Of a stretch of 38,461 nucleotides of DNA, positions 16,262-24,444 are shown piece after piece. Under the pieces are notes generated by a model. That model was not told where the DNA came from and searched no databases. It saw only the letters and a program-made list of their open reading frames with translations. The position numbers and the translations under genes were made by a program. Source of the stretch: Sphingomonadaceae bacterium (GTDB lineage Bacteria > Pseudomonadota > Alphaproteobacteria > Sphingomonadales > Sphingomonadaceae); the NCBI GenBank assembly GCA_013001755.1, contig JABDLY010000055.1, forward strand, positions 1 through 38,461, written 5' to 3'. Each line of letters opens with the position of its first letter. Positions within the stretch are counted from its first letter, which is position 1.

Positions 16262-16552
16262 ATGTCGACTGCCCAACCCGCCCGCCCCTCGCTCATCGCC
16301 CGCCACGATACCTTGCTCGGCGTCTGCGAAGGGCTAGGCGAAGACTTGGGCATCAACGGCAACTGGTTCCGGATCGCGTTCGCGCTGGCGCTGTTCTTGA
16401 ACCCTTACGCTACTGTTGCGGCTTATTTTGTCCTCGGGGCGCTCGTCTTTTCGGCCCGCCTGCTCATCCCCGTTCGCCGCGCGGACGCCGATATTGTCTC
16501 GCTGCCGAGCGAGAAACCGGTCGAGCAGGAAGCGCTGCAGCTCGCTGCTTGA
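16262..16552 (+). CDS. PspC domain-containing protein
   Basis: PARPSLIARHDTLLGVCEGLGEDLGINGNWFRIAFALALFLNPYATVAAYFVLGALVF. Confidence 0.85.
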   Translation: MSTAQPARPSLIARHDTLLGVCEGLGEDLGINGNWFRIAFALALFLNPYATVAAYFVLGALVFSARLLIPVRRADADIVSLPSEKPVEQEALQLAA

Positions 16553-16679
16553 TCCGAGGCTTTCTCGACCGGCCGCCCTTAACTTCCGTCAACCGCGTCC
16601 TAACGCGGCATAAACCCGGTCTTTACGCCCGCCCGTTATACCGGCCCCTCACACTCACCCGGGTTGGAGTTTTAGGGAT

Positions 16680-17351
16680 ATGCAGCAACGAACGGTAGAA
16701 TCCGTTGAACAGTCGGGCGTGGGCGCCACAATGGCGTCGATGGCCGCCTCCGACGGATCTTCCGGGCACCGCTATCTTTCGAGCGCCGAGTTCAACACCG
16801 ACGCCTTCGCCGCGCGCAATCTCGCCGACGCGGTACATTATCTCTGCTTGCTCCATGGCCGCTATCCCGGCGTCGTCGATTTCGCCGCCGAGCGCACCGC
16901 CAATCCCGGATCGCACGACTGGCTGACGAGTGCCGTCGACGGCTTCGCGCACGAGCGGATTTTCCTTGCGCAGCTGATCTCCGCCGCAGGTCCGCAGCCG
17001 AGCACCGCCGGGCACACCCAGGCCGAACAGGCCGTGCTCGCCCAGCGCCATGCCATCGAAACGCTCGCCCAGTCCGAACGGACAGGTTGCGCACTCGGCG
17101 CCGCCGTTGCCCTCGTCCTCGACTGGCACGAAATCCGCGCGGTGCTCAATGCCGCCGCTGCCAAGCTATCGGTAGACATACCCGAATTGACCTTGCCCGA
17201 TGGCGATGCGGCATTGGCCGTTGTCGACGCGATCGGCGAAACCTCCGCGATCCGCCGCGCCATCGTCTTTGGCGCCGAACAAGTGTTTACCCAGCAACGC
17301 GGCCTTTGGGATTTGCTCGAAGCCCGCGAAGCCGCCCGCGAGGATTGGTAA
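16680..17351 (+). CDS. Conserved hypothetical protein (possibly a sphingomonad DUF6975-type family)
   Basis: 223-aa ORF with SAEFNTDAFAARNLADAVHYLCLLHGRYPGVVDFAAER; family name from memory only. Confidence 0.55.
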   Translation: MQQRTVESVEQSGVGATMASMAASDGSSGHRYLSSAEFNTDAFAARNLADAVHYLCLLHGRYPGVVDFAAERTANPGSHDWLTSAVDGFAHERIFLAQLISAAGPQPSTAGHTQAEQAVLAQRHAIETLAQSERTGCALGAAVALVLDWHEIRAVLNAAAAKLSVDIPELTLPDGDAALAVVDAIGETSAIRRAIVFGAEQVFTQQRGLWDLLEAREAAREDW

Positions 17352-17367
17352 GGGTCAGATTAAAAGC

Positions 17368-17447
17368 GTCATTCCAGCGAAAGCTGGAATCTCCATCCGC
17401 ATGTGACGCGCTTGCCGCACGAGATCCCAGCTTTCGCTGGGATGACG
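17368..17447. repeat. BIME/REP-like inverted repeat pair
   Basis: GTCATTCCAGCGAAAGCTGGAATCTC and, inverted, GTCATCCCAGCGAAAGCTGGGATCTC (24/26 identical), separated by about 27 bp. Confidence 0.85.
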
Positions 17448-17560
17448 ACTCAAAGGCGGCACGCCAACCGCTCCCCCCTCACTATCGAAACCAAGGTTGC
17501 ACCCTTCCGCCCCATTCCGTATCGCTTGCGTAGATTGACGTTTACGGAAAGGACAGCTGC

Positions 17561-18406
17561 GTGCGCTTCGAGGGAACCAAGGATTATATCGCAACCGAAG
17601 ACCTTCGGGTCGCCGTCAACGCCGCGGCAACGCTGCGCCGGCCGCTGCTCGTCAAGGGCGAGCCCGGCACCGGCAAGACCGTCCTCGCGCATGAAGTCGC
17701 CAAGGCGATGGGCGCCCCGCTAATCGAGTGGAACATCAAATCCTCGACCAAGGCGCAGCAGGGTCTCTACGAGTACGACGCCGTCGCCCGGCTGCGCGAC
17801 GGTCAGCTCGGCGACGAGCGCGTCCATGACATTTCGAACTACATCAAAAAGGGCAAGCTGTGGGAAGCGTTCACCAGCGAAGAGCTCCCCGTCCTGCTGA
17901 TCGACGAAATCGACAAGGCCGATATCGAATTCCCGAACGATCTCCTCCAGGAACTCGATCGGATGCGCTTCTACGTCTACGAGACCAAGGAAGAGATCGT
18001 CGCGGCGGAACGCCCGATCGTCGTCATCACCTCGAACAATGAGAAAGAACTGCCCGACGCCTTCCTGCGCCGCTGCTTCTTCCACTACATCAAATTTCCC
18101 GATCGCGAGACGATGCAGGAGATCATCAACGTCCACTTCCCCGACATCCAGAAGATCCTCGTCGGCAAGGCGATGGATATCTTCTACGAAGTCCGCGATG
18201 TTCCCGGCCTCAAGAAGAAACCGAGCACGAGCGAATTGCTCGACTGGCTCAAGCTGCTGCTCCACGAGGACATGCCGCTGGAGGTTCTCCAGTCGCGCGA
18301 CCCCAAGACCCTGATCCCCCCGCTCCACGGCGCGTTACTCAAGAACGAGCAGGATGTGATGCTGTTCGAACGGCTGGCTTTTATGAGCCGGCGGCAGGAG
18401 AACTAG
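17561..18406 (+). CDS. MoxR-type AAA+ ATPase
   Basis: Walker A GEPGTGKT, Walker B LLIDEIDKAD, sensor VVITSNNEKELPDAFLRRCFFHYIKFP. Confidence 0.93.
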   Translation: MRFEGTKDYIATEDLRVAVNAAATLRRPLLVKGEPGTGKTVLAHEVAKAMGAPLIEWNIKSSTKAQQGLYEYDAVARLRDGQLGDERVHDISNYIKKGKLWEAFTSEELPVLLIDEIDKADIEFPNDLLQELDRMRFYVYETKEEIVAAERPIVVITSNNEKELPDAFLRRCFFHYIKFPDRETMQEIINVHFPDIQKILVGKAMDIFYEVRDVPGLKKKPSTSELLDWLKLLLHEDMPLEVLQSRDPKTLIPPLHGALLKNEQDVMLFERLAFMSRRQEN

Positions 18407-18435
18407 AGTATCGGCTTGTCCTGCGGCTCTGGAGC

Positions 18436-19152
18436 CTAGTGCAGCACCAGCCCGCCATCGACGATCAGCGATTGGCCGGTGATGTAGCTCGCGCCGCCTG
18501 ACGCAAGGAACAGAATAACCGGCGCGATTTCATCGGGCGTGCCCATGCGGCGCATCGGAATCGTACGCAGCAGCTTCGCCTTGAACGCTTCGTTTTCATC
18601 GAGCCCCGAGGTCATCCGCGTCTCGATAAAGCCCGGCGCGACCATGTTGGCGCGCACCCCCGCTTTGGCGCCCTGGTCCGCTTGCGCGCGCGTGATACCG
18701 AGCACCGCCGCCTTGCTCGTCGTATAGGCTGGCGCGTTGGGGATGCTGAGGAAAGAAGCGCAGGAACCGATGTTGACGATATTGCCGCCGCTTTGATCGA
18801 GCAGCGGGAACAAGCGGTTGGTGATGTCGTGGATCGCCATCAAATTGACCTCCAGCACGTGCCGGAAGGTCTCCATTTCGAACTCTTTTTCGCCGCCGCC
18901 AAGCCCGGCGTTGTTGACGAGCACGTCCAATTTTTCGATCCCGTCGCACAAGGCGGCGCGTTGTTCGGCGTCGCTGACATCGCAGGAAATGTAGGCAAAA
19001 CCGGACAGGTCGTCGTCATAATCGGAGACAGCGGCGCGCGTCCCGGTAATCTTTACCTCGGCGCCGGCGTCCGCAAAGGCCTTGGCGGTTTCATAGCCAA
19101 TGCCCTGGCTTCCGCCAGTCACCAGAACATGCTTGCCGGTAAATTCGATCAT
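18436..19152 (-). CDS. SDR family oxidoreductase
   Basis: GKHVLVTGGSQGIGYETAKAF; NNAG; YTTSK; MRRMGTPDEIAPVILFLASGGASYITGQSLIVDGG. Confidence 0.93.
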   Translation of the reverse strand: MIEFTGKHVLVTGGSQGIGYETAKAFADAGAEVKITGTRAAVSDYDDDLSGFAYISCDVSDAEQRAALCDGIEKLDVLVNNAGLGGGEKEFEMETFRHVLEVNLMAIHDITNRLFPLLDQSGGNIVNIGSCASFLSIPNAPAYTTSKAAVLGITRAQADQGAKAGVRANMVAPGFIETRMTSGLDENEAFKAKLLRTIPMRRMGTPDEIAPVILFLASGGASYITGQSLIVDGGLVLH

Positions 19153-19278
19153 GTCATTGTCCTTCCTCTCCGAGCCGCTTTCCTACACGGTTTCGATCTG
19201 CCATAGTTGCCGTTAACGGAAACCTCCGCAGGCGGAAAGCGATTCCTCTGCTTAGGGGCTGAGAACCGTGTGAAGTTC

Positions 19279-19292
19279 CGTTTTAGGAAACG
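19279..19292. promoter_or_regulatory. Small perfect inverted repeat upstream of the VWA gene
   Basis: CGTTT-TAGG-AAACG, 23 bp upstream of the ATG at 19316. Confidence 0.3.
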
Positions 19293-19315
19293 TTCAATGA
19301 CAAAGAGATAGCCGA

Positions 19316-20500
19316 ATGTTCTTTTCCTTCATCGACGAGCTTCGCGAGGCCGGGATTCCGGCGACAGTCAAGGAGCATCTCACCTTGCTCGATGCGCTCG
19401 ACAAGGATGTGATCGAGCGCAATCCGGAAGATTTCTACTATCTCGCCCGCGCGACCTTCGTGAAGGATGAGGGGCTGCTCGACCGTTTCGACCAGGTGTT
19501 CGGCAAGGTCTTCAAGGGCATCATCACCGATTATGGCGAGGAGACTGCCGAGATCCCCGAAGAGTGGCTGCGCGCGGTCGCCGAGAAATATCTTTCCGAA
19601 GAAGAGATGGCCGAGATCGAGAAACTTGGCTCATGGGAAGAGATCATGGAGACGCTCAAGGAGCGGCTCGAGGAACAGCAGGAGCGCCATGAGGGTGGCA
19701 ATAAATGGATCGGCACCGGCGGCACGTCGCCTTACGGGCATTCGGGCTACAATCCCGAAGGCGTTCGGATCGGCGGCAAGGGCAAGCATGGCAAGGCGGT
19801 GAAAGTCTGGGAAAAGCGCGAATTCCAGAATCTCGACCACACCAAGGAACTCGGCACGCGCAACATCAAGGTCGCGCTCCGGCGGTTGCGCAAATTCGCC
19901 CGCGACGGCGCGCAGGACGAACTCGATATCCCATCGACGATCGACGGCACCGCGAAGAAGGGCTGGCTCGATATCCATATGCGCGCCGAGCGCCGCAACG
20001 CGATCAAGGTCCTGCTCTGCCTCGATGTCGGCGGCTCGATGGATCCGCATGTGAAGATTTGCGAGGAATTGTTCAGCGCGGCGACGAGCGAGTTCAAAAA
20101 TCTCGAATTCTTCTACTTCCACAACTGCCCCTATGAAGGGCTATGGAAGGACAACCGCCGGCGCTTTTCCGAGCGCACGCCGACCTGGGACGTGCTTCAC
20201 AAATACGGCCATGACTATAAGCTCGTCTTCGTTGGCGACGCCTCGATGAGCCCCTATGAAATCACCCATCCGGGCGGTTCGGTCGAGCATTTCAACGAGG
20301 AATCCGGCTCCACCTGGATGCACCGTCTCACCAACACCTACCCCGCTGCCGCCTGGCTCAACCCCGTGCCCGAAGATCACTGGGCCTATTCGCAAAGCAC
20401 CAAGATCATCCGCGAACTGATGAACAACCGCATGTACCCGCTAACGCTCGATGGATTGGACGATGCGATGCGGGAGTTGACACGCAAGCACGGGGCTTAA
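19316..20500 (+). CDS. VWA domain-containing (CoxE-like) protein
   Basis: MFFSFIDELREAGIPATVKEHLTLLDAL...LCLDVGGSMDPHVKICEELFSA...KLVFVGDASMSPYEI. Confidence 0.88.
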   Translation: MFFSFIDELREAGIPATVKEHLTLLDALDKDVIERNPEDFYYLARATFVKDEGLLDRFDQVFGKVFKGIITDYGEETAEIPEEWLRAVAEKYLSEEEMAEIEKLGSWEEIMETLKERLEEQQERHEGGNKWIGTGGTSPYGHSGYNPEGVRIGGKGKHGKAVKVWEKREFQNLDHTKELGTRNIKVALRRLRKFARDGAQDELDIPSTIDGTAKKGWLDIHMRAERRNAIKVLLCLDVGGSMDPHVKICEELFSAATSEFKNLEFFYFHNCPYEGLWKDNRRRFSERTPTWDVLHKYGHDYKLVFVGDASMSPYEITHPGGSVEHFNEESGSTWMHRLTNTYPAAAWLNPVPEDHWAYSQSTKIIRELMNNRMYPLTLDGLDDAMRELTRKHGA

Positions 20501-20531
20501 AGCATCTCCTAAAATGACGACGGCGCGGTAG

Positions 20532-21284
20532 CTATTGAGGCCGCTCGCTTCGCGCAATCGCTTTCGCCATCCTGCGTGCGGCAATTTCGTGGCTCTGCGG
20601 TGTCAGATGAACGGTATCGCGCAACGGTAGATCGAACGTCGACGTCGCGACCTCGATACCCGGCATCGCCGCGGCAACACGGCGCTGCGCAGCACGGACG
20701 AGGACAGCGCCTGCGTCCGCCCTTCCTCCGGGCGGCAACAGCTGGCCAAGCTCCTGGATATAAACGCATTCGCAATCGCAAAGCCGCTGCAATCGGCGCA
20801 AGACCGTTTCGAGCGTTCGCACGTAGATTTCGAAATGCGCGTCGCCGAGATGAATCGCATCGGCTTCGCCCTGCGCCCAGATGATCCCACGAAAGGCAAT
20901 GCCCTGTTTTTTCCGCCATCGTTCAATACGCGCCAACGCCATTTCCATCGGCCGACCGAATCGGCCTGATGCCGGATCGAACCAGAAATTCTCTTTCATC
21001 TGTGCGCAGAGCTTCCGATCCGCAGCATATTCCTGCGCGTTAAGCCGCGCGAACTCGGCAAGCAGCGCCGATCCTCCGCGAAACGCCGGGAAGAATTCAA
21101 CCGCCGAGCAATTCGGCGACAACGAGAGAAATTGCTCCCTAAAGGCGGCGAGCGCCGAAGCGTTTTCCGGCTCCTGCCACGCGCCGATATTCGATTGACC
21201 GGCGAGCAGGAAATTCGCCTGCCGATCGCCCGCTCTTGCGTTTCGAGCGTGGGGCAACATGGTGAAGAGGTCCCGAAAGCGCAT
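20532..21284 (-). CDS. SGNH/sialate O-acetylesterase (SASA)-like hydrolase
   Basis: LLAGQSNIGAW, IIWAQGEADAIHLGD, LRDTVHLTPQSHEIAARRM: GQSN, QGE(A/S)DA and DxVHL motifs. Confidence 0.7.
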   Translation of the reverse strand: MRFRDLFTMLPHARNARAGDRQANFLLAGQSNIGAWQEPENASALAAFREQFLSLSPNCSAVEFFPAFRGGSALLAEFARLNAQEYAADRKLCAQMKENFWFDPASGRFGRPMEMALARIERWRKKQGIAFRGIIWAQGEADAIHLGDAHFEIYVRTLETVLRRLQRLCDCECVYIQELGQLLPPGGRADAGAVLVRAAQRRVAAAMPGIEVATSTFDLPLRDTVHLTPQSHEIAARRMAKAIARSERPQ

Positions 21285-21326
21285 TCCGAATCAGCGTGTG
21301 TGGATTTCGAACGACACCCGGTGTTC

Positions 21327-21612
21327 TCACCGCGATTCTTTGTCGGGAGAAAACAGGATATAGTGATCGCCTGTCACTATTGTATCGTCCACCCATTCGC
21401 GAAGAACCGGGCTGGGGTTGATCGCATCGGTCGCCAGCATGCCGCGTTCATGTTCAGAAGGAAAATCGTGCCACAGCTCGTAATCGAAATAAATCCCCCG
21501 GATCGTCTTGAGCGCCAGCGCATGGAGTTGCCGGGGCTTGGTGGTCGCGGGCCGGGCCTTCGGGATCGATATCGCCGCCATGACAGAGTTCGCCGACAGG
21601 TTTGCGGCAAGC
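21327..21612 (-). pseudogene. Truncated, frameshifted C-terminal remnant of a DUF1343/NamZ-like gene
   Basis: Reading from 21612 on the minus strand: RKPVGELCHGGDIDPEGPARDHQA, then after a frame change RQLHALALKTIRGIYFDYELWHDFPSEHERGMLATDAINPSPVLREWVDD; compare the intact gene HKHAGELCNGVHIHAEGRAYDHQAFKPWRLQALAFKAIRRLYPDYELWRGKDFKYEYTKDVLAIDVINGGPQLREWVDD. Confidence 0.85.
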
Positions 21613-23055
21613 TCAGGCAGGCGGAAAAGCCTCGATCAGCGGGCCGATATGCTTCTCGTAATTGCGCCAGCGTCCGGAAGAGCTCTTATAGAGCGGCTGC
21701 CTGACTTGCCAGGCGCTCGCCGTGCGCACAGCGGTATCGGCCTTGTGCGGTTCCAGGCACGCATCCTCCCATTCGAGGCCGCAGAAATCGACGAGCGCGC
21801 GGATATGCGGTTCGGGATCGGCGACCAGCGCGTCGTAATCGAGCGTGTGGATGCTGTCCGGGTAGATTTCTCGCCAATGTGCCATCAGCCTCCGATAGTC
21901 GCGATACCAGTGGACGATTTGGCCGAGATCGATCGCGAAGGGCACGCCCGGCCCGAGGTTCGCGAAATACATGGCGAGACCATTATCGAGCGGATTGCGC
22001 GTCGTGTCGATGATTCGTGCGCCCGGGAACAGCCGCTTGATCAACCCGATATGGCGAAAATTATATGTCTGCTTATCGGTGACAAGATCGGCGCCGGGGC
22101 GAATCTTTTCCAGTTCGTCGAGATAATATCGGCGAAGCTCTTTGATCTTGCGATCGTCGGCGGCAGCGACATCGTCAGGATAGCGCGGGAAGCCCGTTTC
22201 GACGATCGCCAGGATCAGTTCGAGTTCGCCCCCCGTTGTGACCCGGCTGTGCCGCCCCAGAATTCGCTCGGTGAGGGTCGAGCCGGAGCGGAACATGCCG
22301 CAGATGAAGATCGGCCGTTCCGCTTCCGCGCCGCGCGGCTCGGGCGTCGAAAACGTCCTGATGATCTGCTTGGTAAATCGCGTTTCGAGCAAAGGATCAT
22401 AGGCGGCCTGCCCACGCTCCGCCTGGGCGGCTTGGTTGCCGGTGCGATAGGCGGCAAAGGCTTCGTCGTAATGGCCGGGAGAATCGAGAGCACGGCCCAG
22501 CGCGAAACCGATACCCGCCTTGTTGTCCAGCGAAACCCGCGAATCGGCGAGCAACTCCTGCATCCGTTTCAGCTTCGGGTGATCAGCGTCGTCAAAATCC
22601 GTCAGCTCGGCGAGGCGTGTCAGCGCAAGCGTATCGTCGGGATTTGCAGCCTGCGCCCTTTCGTAGGCCGCTTTGGCAGCTTCTTTGTCGCCGAGTTCCT
22701 CACAGGCCATGCCGAGATTGAGCAGCGCCGAAAAATAATCGGGCACGATCGCGAGCGCGGCGTCGAGCTCGGCCTTCGCTTCTTCGGGGTTGCTGAAGTG
22801 CTGGGCGCAAATAATAGCGCGGTTGAGGTGAATTTCCTCGGGCTTGTCGCCGCCGTGGTCGAGCGCTTGCTGGTAGGCGTCAAGCGCCTCGTCGAAGCGC
22901 CGGAGTTGACGCAGCGAATAGGCAAGGCGATGCCAGTGATTGCCCTTGTCCGGATCGATTGCGAGCAAACGCTCGAAGGCCTCCACCGCCTCTGAAAAGC
23001 GTCCGCTGTTGAAGTGGCCGAGCGCCGTGTTCTCCAAGTTTTCGACTTCACTCAT
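21613..23055 (-). CDS. TPR repeat plus sulfotransferase domain protein
   Basis: TPR-like N-terminus (GHFNSGRFSEAVEAFERLLAIDPDKGNHWHRLAYSLRQL) and sulfotransferase PAPS-binding motif PIFICGMFRSGSTLTERILGRH. Confidence 0.9.
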   Translation of the reverse strand: MSEVENLENTALGHFNSGRFSEAVEAFERLLAIDPDKGNHWHRLAYSLRQLRRFDEALDAYQQALDHGGDKPEEIHLNRAIICAQHFSNPEEAKAELDAALAIVPDYFSALLNLGMACEELGDKEAAKAAYERAQAANPDDTLALTRLAELTDFDDADHPKLKRMQELLADSRVSLDNKAGIGFALGRALDSPGHYDEAFAAYRTGNQAAQAERGQAAYDPLLETRFTKQIIRTFSTPEPRGAEAERPIFICGMFRSGSTLTERILGRHSRVTTGGELELILAIVETGFPRYPDDVAAADDRKIKELRRYYLDELEKIRPGADLVTDKQTYNFRHIGLIKRLFPGARIIDTTRNPLDNGLAMYFANLGPGVPFAIDLGQIVHWYRDYRRLMAHWREIYPDSIHTLDYDALVADPEPHIRALVDFCGLEWEDACLEPHKADTAVRTASAWQVRQPLYKSSSGRWRNYEKHIGPLIEAFPPA

Positions 23056-23106
23056 ATCGCGGCGCTATCTAGGTTGCGGCAGGGAAACTGTCTACCGATG
23101 CTCCGA

Positions 23107-24312
23107 TTAGTAGAGCAGATGCGCTTTTCGCTTTTCAAGCCACGCCGTTTCGTCGGCTGATGTCATGCGCTCCAAGTCTTTCACCTCGGCCTCACTGTCA
23201 TCGACCCACTCGCGCAATTGCGGACCGCCATTTATCACATCGATCGCCAGCACGTCCTTGGTGTATTCATATTTGAAATCCTTGCCGCGCCATAGCTCAT
23301 AGTCCGGATAAAGCCGCCGGATCGCCTTGAAAGCCAGCGCCTGCAACCGCCAGGGTTTAAACGCTTGGTGATCATAAGCGCGGCCTTCGGCATGGATATG
23401 GACTCCATTGCAGAGTTCGCCCGCATGTTTGTGGAAAGTCGGTTCGAACCAGATTTCACGCAATGTACAGCCCGTGAGCCATTCGGGCGCGACGCGCTCC
23501 ATTTCGTTCAACACCGCCCGCGCATCGATATCGGGTGCGCCGAAGATTTCGAGCGACCGCGTCGTCCCCCTGCCCTCGCTCAGCGTCGTGCCTTCGAGCA
23601 TTACAGTCCCGGCATAGGCGCGCGCCATCGAGAGGTTGGGCGCATTGGGACTGGGGTTGACCCAGATGCGCTCGCCCAACGGCCATCCGAAGCCCGGCGC
23701 GACCTCGGGTGCCCAGCCCTCCATTTCGATGACGCGATAATCGACATCGAGGCTGAGGTGATCGATAAACCAGTGGCCAAGCTCACCCATCGTCAGCCCA
23801 TGCCGCATCGGCAGCAGCCCCGCGCCAACAAAGCTCTCCCATTCTTCGTGCAGCGTCAGCCCCTCGACCGGGCGCCCCGCCGGATTGGGGCGATCGAGCA
23901 CCCAGACAGCTTTGCCATGCTCGGCGGCGGCTTCGAGGGTGTAGCGCAGCGTCGTGATGAAGGTGTAGATACGGCAGCCAAGATCCTGGAGATCGATCAG
24001 GATCGTGTCGAACGTCCCCATCGATTGCCCCGTCGGGCGGCGGACTTCGCCATAAAGGCTGAACACCGGGATATTGTGAACCGGATCGGTGAAGTCATCG
24101 GTTTCGACCATATTATCCTGCTTGTCGCCCTTGAGGCCGTGCTGCGGGCCGAAAGCTGCGGTCAAATTGACGCCCGCCGCGACCAGCGCGTCGAGACTAT
24201 GGCTGAGGTCCGTGGTGACGGAAGCCGGATGGGCGAGCAAGGCGACGCGCTGGCCTTCGAGCGGATTGCGCAAGTCGGCGTCTTCGAGGAGGCGATCGAT
24301 ACCGAATTTCAT
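23107..24312 (-). CDS. DUF1343 / NamZ-like exo-beta-N-acetylmuramidase family protein
   Basis: MKFGIDRLLEDADLRNPLEGQRVALLAHPASVT...FGPQHGLKGDKQDNM...VFSLYGEVRRPTGQSMGTFDTILIDLQDLGCRIYTFITTL. Start at 24312 preferred because the upstream extension runs into an intergenic repeat. Confidence 0.9.
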   Translation of the reverse strand: MKFGIDRLLEDADLRNPLEGQRVALLAHPASVTTDLSHSLDALVAAGVNLTAAFGPQHGLKGDKQDNMVETDDFTDPVHNIPVFSLYGEVRRPTGQSMGTFDTILIDLQDLGCRIYTFITTLRYTLEAAAEHGKAVWVLDRPNPAGRPVEGLTLHEEWESFVGAGLLPMRHGLTMGELGHWFIDHLSLDVDYRVIEMEGWAPEVAPGFGWPLGERIWVNPSPNAPNLSMARAYAGTVMLEGTTLSEGRGTTRSLEIFGAPDIDARAVLNEMERVAPEWLTGCTLREIWFEPTFHKHAGELCNGVHIHAEGRAYDHQAFKPWRLQALAFKAIRRLYPDYELWRGKDFKYEYTKDVLAIDVINGGPQLREWVDDSEAEVKDLERMTSADETAWLEKRKAHLLY

Positions 24313-24342
24313 GGAAATTGCGTTAGCCGCCTTCGACCATCT

Positions 24343-24432
24343 CGTCACCCCGGCGCAGGCTGGGGTCTATCCCAACTACACAATCGCAAGACCGACATCT
24401 GGGATAGATGTCAGCCTTCGCTGGCATGACGG
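24343..24432. repeat. Second BIME-like inverted repeat pair
   Basis: CGTCACCCCGGCGCAGGCTGGGGTCTATCCCA and, inverted, CGTCATGCCAGCGAAGGCTGACATCTATCCCA. Confidence 0.8.
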
Positions 24433-24444
24433 ATAAGTTAGATT

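Noticed and set aside
16593-16608. CCGCG-TCCTAA-CGCGG hairpin after pspC
   Set aside because: A 5-bp stem without a T tract; likely a chance palindrome or a weak structure.
21508-22995. 495-aa plus-strand ORF
   Set aside because: Antisense shadow of the TPR-sulfotransferase gene, which has clear motifs.
23365-24429. 354-aa plus-strand ORF
   Set aside because: Antisense shadow of the DUF1343 gene that runs through the intergenic repeat; no recognisable domain.
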